Assembly (NCBI GenBank): GCA_021324185.1
Contig: JAJPJN010000090.1
Coordinates: 1 to 33,563 of the forward strand
DNA length: 33,563 nt
Origin: Terriglobia bacterium
GTDB lineage: Bacteria; Acidobacteriota; Terriglobia; Bryobacterales; Bryobacteraceae
Direction: 5' to 3'
Both the position numbers and the translations under genes were made by a program. The notes under the pieces were generated by a model, which worked only from the letters and a program-made list of their open reading frames with translations, did not search any database and had not been told where the DNA came from. This document shows, one piece after another, positions 1 through 7,684 of this stretch. Every line of letters starts with the position of its first letter. Within the stretch, counting starts at the first letter, position 1.

Positions 1-106
1 AGTGGAATTGATCACGCCGGTGGCTATGGATAAAGGGCTGCGCTTTGCGATCCGCGAAGGCGGGCGCACCGTCGGAGCCGGAACGGTCACGGAGATTTTG
101 GAATAG
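1..106 (+). CDS. tuf: Elongation factor Tu, C-terminal end (partial)
   Basis: The window opens inside a gene read in the frame starting at base 2. The last 34 residues contain the typical EF-Tu tail [18 protein letters not shown] and end at a TAG. EF-Tu delivers aminoacyl-tRNA to the ribosome as a GTP complex, and this piece is the end of beta-barrel domain III. The gene lies 7 bp upstream of rpmG and belongs to the tuf-rpmG-tRNA-Trp-secE-nusG-rplK block common in bacteria. The identification is secure although only the tail is visible. Confidence 0.95.
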   Translation, partial: VELITPVAMDKGLRFAIREGGRTVGAGTVTEILE

Positions 107-113
107 AGCGCCT

Positions 114-266
114 ATGCCGCGAGAAATTATTCAATTACAGTGCAACGAGTGCAAGAATCGGAACTATAGTAAGACCAAGAACAAGAAGACCACAACGGAA
201 CGATTGGAGATGAAGAAGTTCTGCCCGTATTGCCGGAAACACCAACCGCATCGGGAGACTAAGTAA
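114..266 (+). CDS. rpmG: 50S ribosomal protein L33
   Basis: A 50-residue protein starting [18 protein letters not shown]. It carries two CxxC pairs (CNEC and CPYC), so it is the zinc-binding 'C+' form of L33. L33 is a small large-subunit ribosomal protein near the E site. The ATG at 114 is preferred over an upstream in-frame ATG at 45, which would read through the tuf tail and give a non-homologous N-terminus. It sits directly between tuf and tRNA-Trp, its usual place. Confidence 0.95.
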   Translation: MPREIIQLQCNECKNRNYSKTKNKKTTTERLEMKKFCPYCRKHQPHRETK

Positions 267-349
267 CTGCCTTCGATTTCTGCTAGGCTGAAAGGGCCAG
301 CCACGTGCTGGCGCGGCAAGGGAAGCCAGCCGCGGTTGAGCACTGAAGC

Positions 350-425
350 AGGGGCATAGGTTTAACGGCTAGACCAGCGGTCTCCAAAACCGCGAGTGGG
401 GGTTCGAATCCCTCTGCCCCTGCCA
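350..425 (+). tRNA. trnW: tRNA-Trp (CCA anticodon)
   Basis: A full cloverleaf can be folded. The 7-bp acceptor stem pairs AGGGGCA (350-356) with TGCCCCT (415-421), followed by discriminator G and an encoded CCA (423-425). The anticodon loop is CTCCAAA with anticodon CCA, and the T arm has GGTTCGAATCC. Its position between rpmG and secE is the common bacterial arrangement for tRNA-Trp. Confidence 0.97.
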
Positions 426-497
426 TCTCGCCACCCGCCGTGCTGTTATGCGAACGGGCATGCGTAAGACAGTTGCACTTCTCACAACATAATTTTT

Positions 498-722
498 ATG
501 GACACGAGCAAGGCCCTCAGTTGGCCTCAACAGACCAAGTCATATATCGAGGAAGTAAGGGCAGAGATGCGGCGAGTGACTTGGCCGCGCCGCAAAGAGG
601 TGCTTGCAACGACGTGGGTCGTAATCGCAGCCACCTTTATGTTCGCAGCGTACTTCTTTGTGGTCGATAACATCGTCAACTCGATCGTGACCCGGATTAT
701 CAATTACTTTACGCATCGATAG
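498..722 (+). CDS. secE: Preprotein translocase subunit SecE
   Basis: A 74-residue single-span form of SecE. The N-terminal amphipathic stretch contains the family signature SYIEEVRAEMRRVTWPRRKE (about residues 14-33). One membrane helix follows (about residues 38-60, VLATTWVVIAATFMFAAYFF), then a short tail. SecE clamps the SecY channel in the inner membrane. The gene lies upstream of nusG, as in most bacteria, with 27 bp to the likely nusG ATG. No strong ribosome-binding site precedes the ATG. Confidence 0.94.
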   Translation: MDTSKALSWPQQTKSYIEEVRAEMRRVTWPRRKEVLATTWVVIAATFMFAAYFFVVDNIVNSIVTRIINYFTHR

Positions 723-749
723 AAGCGTCCGACGAGAACGGTGACAAGC

Positions 750-1526
750 ATGGACGACGAACAGTTCAAAGAAGAGCCGCTAGAGCAAGAGCCGGAGGAA
801 CACGAGCAGCAGTCCTCTACCGCAACGCATTTCCATGTTGCCGACCCGCTGGAACAATCGGAGAGCTTCCCGCCGGAAGAGATTCATGAGGAAGAACATT
901 CCGCCGGTACGGCAGCCGCACCGGAAGAGCACGGAGCGGGCGACGGAGTACATGACCACGCGCACGATGGAGCCGGCACAGCCGAACCGACAGCATCGCA
1001 GAAGAACTGGTACATCATTCACGCCTACTCGGGGTTTGAGCACAAAGTAGCGGAATCGTTGCGCTCACGCGCGCAGGCATTCGGATTTGCAGATCGTCTG
1101 GGCCAAATTCTTATTCCGACGGAAGAGGTCGTTGAGCTAAAGAACGGCAAGAAAGTTACGAGCAAACGGCTGCTTTATCCCGGCTATGTACTCGTCGAAA
1201 TGGAAATGGATGATGAGCTTTGGCATGCGGTAAAGTCGACACCGCGCGTGACGGGGTTCGTGGGCGGCGGCACAAAACCTGTTCCTTTAACGGCCGATGA
1301 GGTCAACTCCGTTCTGTACCGGCAGGCGTCGAGCGCCGATCATCCGCGGCCCAAGATGACGTTTGAAAAGAACGAAACCGTGAAAATTATCGATGGGCCG
1401 TTCACGAACTTTTCAGGCAAGGTGGATGAAGTCAATACGGAGCGCAACACGTTGCGTGTGATGGTCACAATTTTCGGTCGCTCTACGCCAGTCGAATTGG
1501 ATTTCCTGCAGGTAGAAAAGATTTAA
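750..1526 (+). CDS. nusG: Transcription termination/antitermination protein NusG with long acidic N-terminal extension
   Basis: NusG binds the RNA polymerase clamp helices and links transcription with Rho and the ribosome. The NGN domain begins at about residue 84 (NWYIIHAYSGFEHKVAESL) and includes LLYPGYVLVEMEMDD and the TPRVTGFVG segment. The KOW domain is near the C-terminus (IIDGPFTNFSGKVDEV, ending FLQVEKI). Before the NGN domain lies a low-complexity extension of about 83 residues rich in Glu, Asp and His, including HDHAHD; typical NusG is about 180 residues in total. I prefer ATG 750, which has GGTG six bases upstream, but an in-frame GTG at 741 is possible and would add three residues. 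Confidence 0.95.
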   Translation: MDDEQFKEEPLEQEPEEHEQQSSTATHFHVADPLEQSESFPPEEIHEEEHSAGTAAAPEEHGAGDGVHDHAHDGAGTAEPTASQKNWYIIHAYSGFEHKVAESLRSRAQAFGFADRLGQILIPTEEVVELKNGKKVTSKRLLYPGYVLVEMEMDDELWHAVKSTPRVTGFVGGGTKPVPLTADEVNSVLYRQASSADHPRPKMTFEKNETVKIIDGPFTNFSGKVDEVNTERNTLRVMVTIFGRSTPVELDFLQVEKI

Positions 1527-1567
1527 GTGGTTCGCGGCCGCCAAGAAACGGGAATAGGAAATAGAAA

Positions 1568-1996
1568 ATGGCAAAGAAAGTTACAGCAGAAGTAAAGTTG
1601 CAGATACCGGCCGGCAAGGCGACCCCTGCCCCGCCGGTCGGCACTGCGCTCGGCCCGCAGGGCGTGAACATCATGGAGTTCTGCAAGGCATTCAACGCAA
1701 AGACGTCGGCCAAGGACCAGGAAGGTTTGATCATCCCGGTCGTAATTACGATCTATTCGGATCGCTCGTTTACCTTCATCACGAAAACTCCGCCGGTTGC
1801 GATTCTGGTCAAGCGCGCGGTGAATCTCGCGAAGGGATCAGCGGAACCGAACAAAAACAAGGTCGGCAAAATCACCCAGAAGCAATTGGAAGAGATCGCC
1901 AAGATCAAGATGCCCGACCTGAATTGTTTCACGCTGGAAGCAGCGGTTGAACAGGTGAAAGGCGCCTGCCGCAGCATGGGCGTCGACGTCGTCTAG
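1568..1996 (+). CDS. rplK: 50S ribosomal protein L11
   Basis: At 142 residues this is full family length. It contains the N-terminal signature [20 protein letters not shown] and the C-terminal RNA-binding part with [15 protein letters not shown] and [12 protein letters not shown]11 binds the GTPase-associated centre of 23S rRNA. It follows nusG by 41 bp. In most bacteria rplA comes next; here the next gene is an unrelated minus-strand gene, so the ribosomal protein cluster ends at rplK. Confidence 0.96.
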   Translation: MAKKVTAEVKLQIPAGKATPAPPVGTALGPQGVNIMEFCKAFNAKTSAKDQEGLIIPVVITIYSDRSFTFITKTPPVAILVKRAVNLAKGSAEPNKNKVGKITQKQLEEIAKIKMPDLNCFTLEAAVEQVKGACRSMGVDVV

Positions 1997-2032
1997 CGGA
2001 TGGGGCGCCCTCAAACCTCGTTATAGCCGGTG

Positions 2033-2060
2033 AGGGCATCGCGATAAGCCGCGATGCCCT
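2033..2060. terminator. Hairpin between convergent rplK and PEP-CTERM gene
   Basis: A perfect 11-bp stem pairs AGGGCATCGCG (2033-2043) with CGCGATGCCCT (2050-2060) around a 6-base loop. It lies 36 bp past the rplK stop and 13 bp past the end of the minus-strand gene, so it could serve both directions. No T-run follows on either strand, so it is not a classic intrinsic terminator. It may instead block exonucleases or aid Rho-type termination. Confidence 0.5.
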
Positions 2061-2073
2061 GCCCTGCAAAGCG

Positions 2074-2881
2074 TTAGCGGCCGCACTTCTGTGTGGAGCG
2101 CCGCCGTACCCAGAACATCACCGGGAGACCCAGGCCGAGCAGCAGCCACGACGCAGGTTCCGGTGCAGTGCCCGTAGAAGAACTCGCGCTCGCGTAGATG
2201 GAACTCACCTGCGCGGCTGAGAGATCGTAATTCCACACGGCGACTTCATCGATACCGCCGTTGAACCAGCGATTGCTGAAAACCGAGCTGTTGCCGATCC
2301 AAAAGGCTCCTGTTTTGTTTGTGCCCGATCCAACGTTACCGCTGGAAACCAGGCTTCCATCCCAATAAATGTCCTGTGTATTGGTAGTGGCGTTAAACGT
2401 TGCGGCAATCATGTGCCATTGCCCCACCATCGAAGCAGTGTTCGGGGCATAGGAGATAGAAGTACCGGCGTCGGTATAGAAGTACAGCCTGTTATCGTTT
2501 TGAAATTGCAAATCGAAGTCGTTACCGTTCTGCGACTCGCCAGCGATATAGTAAGTACTGTTAGGGGACGGCAGCGATGCCAAATTGACCCACGCCCGTG
2601 TTGATGCCGCCTGACAGGCTTGTCGAGGCATATTGCAGGGATGCGTTATTCAATTTGAGATAGTTATTACTCGGTTCGCTTGGTATGGCTCCCGGGCTGC
2701 CTTCGCTAGCTCCATTTACGTATGTGGTGGTGTAGCCATTTACCAGGCTGCTGCCATTCACGGTTTCGAGCCGGAAGTAGGCCAGTGGATTGGTGGAAAT
2801 CACTGTCGAGATGAAATCCGCCTTCATAAGAGACGCACCGCTGATGCACAGCAGTAAACCGCCAAATAAAAGTTGCTTCAT
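2074..2881 (-). pseudogene. LamG-fold PEP-CTERM sorting-domain protein, frame-shifted
   Basis: Two overlapping frames make one protein. The first (start 2881) has a signal peptide (MKQLLFGGLLLCISGASLM) and a LamG/concanavalin-like start, ending early at FGIAAVP. The second continues with WVNLASLPSPNSTYY, GQWHMIAATFNA, GGIDEVAVWNYDLSAAQVSS, then the PEP-CTERM tail APEPASWLLLGLGLP plus a membrane stretch and RRR. The total length is 3n+1, so the net shift equals one extra base near 2589-2597, or a small deletion of 3n+2. The start has a strong ribosome-binding site (GGAGGA, six bases before ATG). PEP-CTERM proteins are exported and processed by exosortase. It may be a real pseudogene, a sequencing error or a programmed shift. 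Confidence 0.8.
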
Positions 2882-2925
2882 ATCACTTCCTCCGTAAGAT
2901 TCTGACTCCTCAGTGGCAACCTCAT
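2878..2925 (-). CDS. Possible 15-residue leader peptide upstream of PEP-CTERM gene
   Basis: On the minus strand a perfect AAAGGAGG (2938-2945) is followed, 12 bases later, by an ATG opening a 15-codon ORF (MRLPLRSQNLTEEVI). Its TGA stop overlaps the ATG of the PEP-CTERM gene as ATGA. This geometry suggests translational coupling. A short inverted repeat AGGTG-AAA-CACCT lies immediately upstream of the AAAGGAGG. The SD-to-ATG spacing is longer than ideal and there is no homology to judge by, so this is tentative. Confidence 0.3.
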   Translation of the reverse strand: MRLPLRSQNLTEEVI

Positions 2926-3003
2926 TGTGAAATTAATCCTCCTTTAGGTGTTTCACCTTGCTCGATTTTCGTTGCGGCAGGTTGCGTGCACAAGGTGGCA
3001 GAT

Positions 3004-3015
3004 CGTTGCGCAACG
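3004..3015. promoter_or_regulatory. 12-bp perfect palindrome in divergent intergenic region
   Basis: CGTTGCGCAACG is a perfect inverted repeat in the 246-bp region between the divergent PEP-CTERM and TPR genes. A dimeric regulator could bind here. No regulator is identified, and palindromes this short occur by chance in GC-rich DNA. Confidence 0.25.
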
Positions 3016-3127
3016 GCGCGAGACGGTCTAAAACTGCACCGCAGTACTGGCGCGGGTACTACACCGCTGTTGCAGCGACTTGCCCGATGCGCTGGGAGTT
3101 GGTTAGACTCAAATCCTAAGTAGTTCT

Positions 3128-5230
3128 ATGGCGGAAGACAACGTTGCGGAGCCCGTAGGTGTCCCGCATGACGTTATCCGTTCGCACGTGCGCCGGATAT
3201 TGGCATCGAAATCGTTTTCCGAGAGCAAGCGTACGAGCGCCCTGCTGCAGTTTGTAGTGGAAAACGCGCTTGCCGGAAATGGCGACCGGCTCAAGGAAGC
3301 GGTGCTTGCCGTCGAGGTTTTTGGCCGTGAGACGTCGTTTGACGGTAATGCAGATTCCATTGTTCGCAACGCGGCTCGCCGCTTAAGGGCCCGGCTCGGC
3401 GAATACTACGAGAACGAGGGCCGGTCCGACTCCTTGCGCATCGAGATTCCGCGAGGGGGTTATGTACCTGTTTTTCGCCCAGCGCAGCGTCCCGGACCCG
3501 GAGGCGAAGACAAGGGAACGGCCGGACATCCCGCGCCACGCAGATGGCTGCGCGAAAGCTGGCGAGCACCTGCCGCCGGAATGGCGATAGGTCTCCTGCT
3601 GCTTGGTATCGGGGCCTGGGTTGTCGCGCTTCGAGGCGGCAAGCCCAAAACGCAAACCGGGACAGCGGGGCTGTCGAACCTAATTCCCATCCGCTTGTAC
3701 TCGGCGACGGTGGACCGGCTGGCGGCGTTCGATCCAACGTCGGCGACCTCTCTGCTGGAAAAAGCGATTCAGGCGGATCCTGCTTCGCCGGTTCTTCACC
3801 TGCAGCTCTCGCGGACATGGCGATCGCTCGGATATTTGGAGAAGGCGCGCAACGAAGCTGAGGCCGCGTTCCGGTTTCGGGCCCGGCTTGGCCCGCAGGA
3901 TCAAGAGGAAATCGCGGCCTGGAGATATGAAGCCTTTTTCGATTACCCGCAAGCAGCGCAAATCTACACGAAACTGGTTGCCGAATCGCCGGCTAATGCG
4001 GACTATGCGCTCTACCTGGCGCAGGCACTCTCACACATGGGCAAATTAGATGCTGCGCTGGCCACTCTTGACCGCGCCGTGCAAACGAAGGGTAAGGCGA
4101 CGGAGGGTATCGATCTGCTGCGGGCCCGGGTGTTGGGCAGGGAAGGTGACTATCAAGCGGCTCTCAAATTCGCGCGTGAAGCGGCGCAGATCGCCTCGTC
4201 CGCCGGCAAGTGGCCCGCGTATGCGGACGGGCTTTTGCTAGTCCGCGGGCTGCTTATCAATCTGGGTCAGGCTGCCGCCGCCGCTGAGGTGCGGGAACAA
4301 GCCCAGACGGTATGCGAACAGATGCAGGATCGGAGCTGCCTCGCCAGATTGTTAAGAGTGGACGGAAATCTAGCCGTGCTTCAGGGGAGCGTTGCGGACG
4401 CGCGTAAAGCCTACGAGGGCGCGCTGGACATCGCGCGGCAGATGGGCAATCTTGAAGAACAGGCAAATATTCTGGAGGGGCTGGCGGCGGTTGCAATTCG
4501 CGAAAAGCGCCTTGATCGGGCCAAAGCGATGTATGCGGAAGCGCGGCGCGTCTCCGACGGCACTCCCCTGAGCCGGGCCGCTTTCGACCTTGATAGAGCC
4601 GATCTTGCTTTGCTGTCGAGAGACCTGCCGGATTCCGAGAAGTTTTGCCGGCAAGCTCTGCTGGAAGCGCGCGAGGCAGACGCTATCGAAACGCAAGCGG
4701 AGGCTTTGGAGCGCTTAGGGGGGATTGACGCGCTGGATGCGCATTTGTCCAGCGCGCAGCAGGATTTTGAAAAAGCGGCTGCCTTGTACAAGCAGGTCAA
4801 CGACAAATTCGAGTTTGCAGAGGTAAACGGCAGGGAAGAACGCGTGTTGGTTTCTCTTAACCGGCTTCAGGCTGCGGCTGCTTTGGAAAGATCGGCGGCT
4901 TCGGAAGCTGGAGGAAGTTGGGGCATCTCCCCCCGCGCGCACCTTGGGATCGCCGTGAGGCTGCTCGCCGAGAAGAAAAATCCTCAAGCTATCAAAGAAG
5001 CAGAAACCGCGGTTACTCTGGCCCGGCAGCAGCGGCGCGATTCCGATTACATTGCTGATGCATATCTCGTCTTATTGCGCGCTCTGATGCAAGCCAGGCG
5101 CGTAAAGGAAGCCGACGACGTGCAAGCCCAGTTGAGCCATTTGTGCAGCCAGACTCCCAACCAGATCGTTCAGCTCGAGTCCAGAGCGGCGGCCACACAA
5201 CTGAAGCTCTTGAAAACCTCGCTGCATTAG
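3128..5230 (+). CDS. TPR-repeat membrane protein with Acidobacteria-type N-terminal DNA-binding-like domain
   Basis: This is a 700-residue protein. Residues about 13-118 match a domain often found in Acidobacteriota, N-terminal to TPR or adenylate-cyclase-like regions: RRILASKSFSESKRTSALLQ, GNGDRLKEAVLAVEVFGRET, IVRNAARRLRARLGEYYENE and IEIPRGGYVPVF. One membrane helix follows (about 148-168, AGMAIGLLLLGIGAWVVAL). The rest is a helical Ala/Leu-rich array of TPR-like repeats. The likely layout is a cytoplasmic sensor or DNA-binding head with a periplasmic TPR scaffold, but the target is unknown. It ends 12 bp from the convergent HNH gene. A weak promoter candidate (TTGCCC-N18-TAGACT, 3080-3109) lies just upstream. 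Confidence 0.75.
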   Translation: MAEDNVAEPVGVPHDVIRSHVRRILASKSFSESKRTSALLQFVVENALAGNGDRLKEAVLAVEVFGRETSFDGNADSIVRNAARRLRARLGEYYENEGRSDSLRIEIPRGGYVPVFRPAQRPGPGGEDKGTAGHPAPRRWLRESWRAPAAGMAIGLLLLGIGAWVVALRGGKPKTQTGTAGLSNLIPIRLYSATVDRLAAFDPTSATSLLEKAIQADPASPVLHLQLSRTWRSLGYLEKARNEAEAAFRFRARLGPQDQEEIAAWRYEAFFDYPQAAQIYTKLVAESPANADYALYLAQALSHMGKLDAALATLDRAVQTKGKATEGIDLLRARVLGREGDYQAALKFAREAAQIASSAGKWPAYADGLLLVRGLLINLGQAAAAAEVREQAQTVCEQMQDRSCLARLLRVDGNLAVLQGSVADARKAYEGALDIARQMGNLEEQANILEGLAAVAIREKRLDRAKAMYAEARRVSDGTPLSRAAFDLDRADLALLSRDLPDSEKFCRQALLEAREADAIETQAEALERLGGIDALDAHLSSAQQDFEKAAALYKQVNDKFEFAEVNGREERVLVSLNRLQAAAALERSAASEAGGSWGISPRAHLGIAVRLLAEKKNPQAIKEAETAVTLARQQRRDSDYIADAYLVLLRALMQARRVKEADDVQAQLSHLCSQTPNQIVQLESRAAATQLKLLKTSLH

Positions 5231-5242
5231 CCGCTTGCTGCC

Positions 5243-5776
5243 CTAATCCGAATAAAACAGATATTTGCGCCATTGGTCGTCGCTGCGGCCAAGGAGGCGC
5301 ATCAGGTGCCGGCTGGTGTGCAGGCTGAATGGCCGAGGCGGCCGTAAGAGCTTCATGCCCGCTTCTTCCGGAGTGCGGTTGCCTTTGCGGTTATTGCACG
5401 GATGGCAGCAGGCGACCAGGTTTTCCCACGTGGTTTCGCCGGCGCGAGAGCGCGGGATCACGTGGTCCAGAGTCATCTCGCCGGAGGGTAAGGTTTTGTG
5501 GCAGTACTGGCAGGTGTAGCGGTCGCGCATAAGGATGTTTTTGCGCGAGAGGGCACGGGTCTGATGCGGGATGCGGCGGTATTCGAGCAGGCGAATCACA
5601 GAGGGGATGCTGAGCGTGCGCTTGGCTGAATGCACGTGCGCGGGCGCAACCTCTTCGGCAGACGCAACGCCCTTCAGAATCAGCACCAAGGCGCGGCGAG
5701 CCGCACAGATGTTGATTGGTTCGTAGCTTGCATTCAAGACGAGGACGGGTCTATGCAGTCGATCCGCGCTGGGCAT
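5243..5776 (-). CDS. HNH endonuclease family protein
   Basis: At 177 residues, it has a core spanning residues about 84-140. It shows a zinc knuckle CQYC (Cys89, Cys92), the catalytic segment [11 protein letters not shown] (Asp104, His105), [18 protein letters not shown] (Asn119, zinc Cys124 and Cys127, and the conserved NNRKG). The N-terminal [20 protein letters not shown] is typical of a widespread stand-alone HNH family close to housekeeping genes. A metal-dependent DNA nuclease fold is clear, but the biological role of this subfamily is not settled. It starts 16 bp downstream of comF, so the two are probably co-transcribed. Confidence 0.85.
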   Translation of the reverse strand: MPSADRLHRPVLVLNASYEPINICAARRALVLILKGVASAEEVAPAHVHSAKRTLSIPSVIRLLEYRRIPHQTRALSRKNILMRDRYTCQYCHKTLPSGEMTLDHVIPRSRAGETTWENLVACCHPCNNRKGNRTPEEAGMKLLRPPRPFSLHTSRHLMRLLGRSDDQWRKYLFYSD

Positions 5777-5792
5777 CCGGTAAAAACCTTCC

Positions 5793-6575
5793 TTAATTCA
5801 CTCCTGTTCCGGCGAACGACTCCCGGGCGCGCGCAAGGGGCCGACCCGCGCCGGTGGGCGGCGATACAGAATCAAATCCAAAAGTACGACGGTCCACTCG
5901 AGCCAAAGTGAGGGCACAGACGTAGCTTGCGCCGGCCGACTTCAGGGCCGACGCGGCGGCGCGCAGAGTCGCGCCGGTAGTAAAGACATCGTCAATAAGC
6001 AATACTCGCTTGCCGGCGACCTCCTGCGGCCGCACAACTTCGAAACAATTGCGCAAATTTTCGCGCCGCTGGGATTCGCTCAAGCCGGCCTGCGGCTTAG
6101 TGTAGCGGCGGCGGCGGAGATTGCTCGCAAGTCTTAATCCATAGCGTTTGGCGACAGGATGCGCGAGCAATTCAGCCTGATTGAAACCCCGCTCCCAGCG
6201 CTTGCGCCAATGCATGGGCATGGCGAGAATCAAATCGAACCGCTCATCGAGAGGAAGGCTCTGTAGAAGAAGGCGGCTGAGCGGACTGGCCAAGCTCTCC
6301 ACCTTACCGTATTTGTAAATGTGAACCATTTTTCGGAGGGGGCCTTCATAACTGCCGAAAGAGTAGGCGGCATCAAAGTTCGCCAGACTCTCGCGGCAGA
6401 CCCTACAGAGGTCGTGCTCATCCAGGGCGAAGTCATCCATAAAAGGTGTTCGGCAGGCGCGGCAGAAGAAGGCGGCGTCGAGAGGTTTCGGAAGGGCTAA
6501 ACAGGCGGAACAGATGGGGATTCGAGAGACATTATCGAGCGGCTTTTCGCAGATCCGGCAATCGTCCGGAAACAC
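5793..6575 (-). CDS. comF: ComF family phosphoribosyltransferase-like protein
   Basis: At 260 residues, the N-terminal zinc region has four CxxC pairs (Cys6/9, 22/25, 38/41, 57/60). The phosphoribosyltransferase domain follows, with [27 protein letters not shown] and the PRPP loop [14 protein letters not shown] (191-204). ComF proteins act in the cytoplasm during natural transformation in several bacteria. The start used is a GTG at 6575. The frame stays open upstream with a plausible extension ([13 protein letters not shown]), so the true start may lie further out. It is followed by the HNH gene after 16 bp. Confidence 0.88.
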   Translation of the reverse strand: MFPDDCRICEKPLDNVSRIPICSACLALPKPLDAAFFCRACRTPFMDDFALDEHDLCRVCRESLANFDAAYSFGSYEGPLRKMVHIYKYGKVESLASPLSRLLLQSLPLDERFDLILAMPMHWRKRWERGFNQAELLAHPVAKRYGLRLASNLRRRRYTKPQAGLSESQRRENLRNCFEVVRPQEVAGKRVLLIDDVFTTGATLRAAASALKSAGASYVCALTLARVDRRTFGFDSVSPPTGAGRPLARARESFAGTGVN

Positions 6576-6869
6576 TACATTGAAGGCGTTGCGAAGGACG
6601 GTGTTGAGGAGGCGAGTAAAGGCGCGCGGCTGAGCGCCACTTCGATGTATGACGGTGCGAGTCGAGAGACTAGGGAAGACACACCCCCACTAAATCGCGA
6701 TTGTACAACATTTGTTATTAAGAGGCTTCTAAAAAGAAAGGTATACGTTGGCGGTCAATCTGCAGCAAAAAATCTAATGGCGTGGTTGGCTTCACACGAT
6801 AGTACCAATAGCGGAGGCTGCCGTGCCCGTAGCTGCCAATAGGACTATACGGATTCCGTACACTGAATT
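6576..6869. other. Divergent intergenic region comF / receiver-HPt gene
   Basis: This 294-bp gap is AT-richer than its neighbours from about 6690 to 6790. It must hold the promoters of both divergent genes, but I could not find a convincing -35/-10 pair. A GG-N10-GC match to the sigma-54 spacing exists at 6750-6763 (TGGCGGTCAATCTGC), but its -12 box is poor. A 65-codon ORF inside it has no gene-like features. Confidence 0.4.
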
Positions 6870-7643
6870 ATGAATAACTTGCGTGTGCTGGTGATCGAAC
6901 GCGATCCGGAAAAGCTGCAGCGTATCACTGGGGTATTGACGGAAGCAAGTTATGAAGTTCTGCCCGCAGCGTCGTTTAATGACGGCATAGAAGCGCTGCA
7001 GGTACAACGATTTGATGCAGTTCTTATCGGTTCTCCAGGGGACACACCGGCCCAGGCAGAGTTTGTGTCGAAGCTGAGGAGCATGGAACGATCTCACGGA
7101 TGGGCTTCCAGGGTCCCCGTGCTGCTGTGTTCGGCGTCGGTACCCAACGGATTATGGACTACCACGCAAGAAGAGTGGGTGGATGCTTACTTAGGCGAAG
7201 AATTTGTTGCCGCGACATTTACGGACGCTGTTGTACGGCTGGCGCAAGCCGTTGCGCCGGCTGCCAAACTCAACGCCCAGATTAATCAATCCGATTTGCC
7301 AATCTTCGAGCCGGACAAGTTCCAGGCGCAGGTAGCCTACGATCGGGATCTACTGGTAGAAATCATCGACCTTTTCCTGTCCGAGCGGCGAGTCCAGGTG
7401 GCCGAGATGCAGGCAGCACTCGCCTCAGCGGACTTCACGCGGTTAAGCCGCGTGGCGCATACTATCAAGGGGTCGCTCGCCAGCCTGCACGCATCTCTCG
7501 CCAGGCAGCATGCGCAGGACCTGGAATCGGCGGCGAAAGCGGCCGACGCGCAAGTCTGCCGGTTCAGTTTGGCGGTCCTGGAACAGGATCTCGATGTTTT
7601 GGAACCGGAACTGCTAGCCCTGCGCAACTCCGTCCTTCAATAA
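6870..7643 (+). CDS. Degenerate response-regulator receiver fused to HPt domain
   Basis: At 257 residues, the N-terminal part (about 4-128) resembles a receiver fold: LRVLVIERDPEKLQRITGVL, then FDAVLIGSPGD where the phospho-acceptor Asp should stand. Glycine or serine occupies that place, so phosphorylation there is unlikely. Residues about 147-250 form a histidine phosphotransfer domain with VAHTIKGSLASL; His197 is the expected phosphorylated residue. The likely role is a phosphorelay intermediate using the HPt part, with the receiver-like part for binding only. No histidine kinase lies adjacent, so the partner is unknown. mqnD follows after 41 bp on the same strand. Confidence 0.75.
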   Translation: MNNLRVLVIERDPEKLQRITGVLTEASYEVLPAASFNDGIEALQVQRFDAVLIGSPGDTPAQAEFVSKLRSMERSHGWASRVPVLLCSASVPNGLWTTTQEEWVDAYLGEEFVAATFTDAVVRLAQAVAPAAKLNAQINQSDLPIFEPDKFQAQVAYDRDLLVEIIDLFLSERRVQVAEMQAALASADFTRLSRVAHTIKGSLASLHASLARQHAQDLESAAKAADAQVCRFSLAVLEQDLDVLEPELLALRNSVLQ

Positions 7644-7684
7644 TTGCGGCCTCTGTTACACTGAGGCTTTCCCGCACAGTTTGT

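Noticed and set aside
350-425. tRNA-Trp as an integration site
   Set aside because: No integrase, direct repeat of the tRNA 3' end or foreign DNA follows; the tRNA is in its normal place between rpmG and secE.
2996-3010. TGGCAGATCGTTGC resembling a sigma-54 promoter upstream of the TPR gene
   Set aside because: The GG and GC are separated by 9 bases instead of the strictly required 10, so it is a near miss.
6749-6763. TGGCGGTCAATCTGC with sigma-54 spacing upstream of the receiver-HPt gene
   Set aside because: Spacing is right but both boxes deviate from consensus and such matches occur often by chance; not listed as a promoter.
6645-6842. 65-codon ORF in the comF/HPt intergenic region
   Set aside because: No ribosome-binding site, no domain, and composition does not look coding; it also covers the region where promoters must lie.
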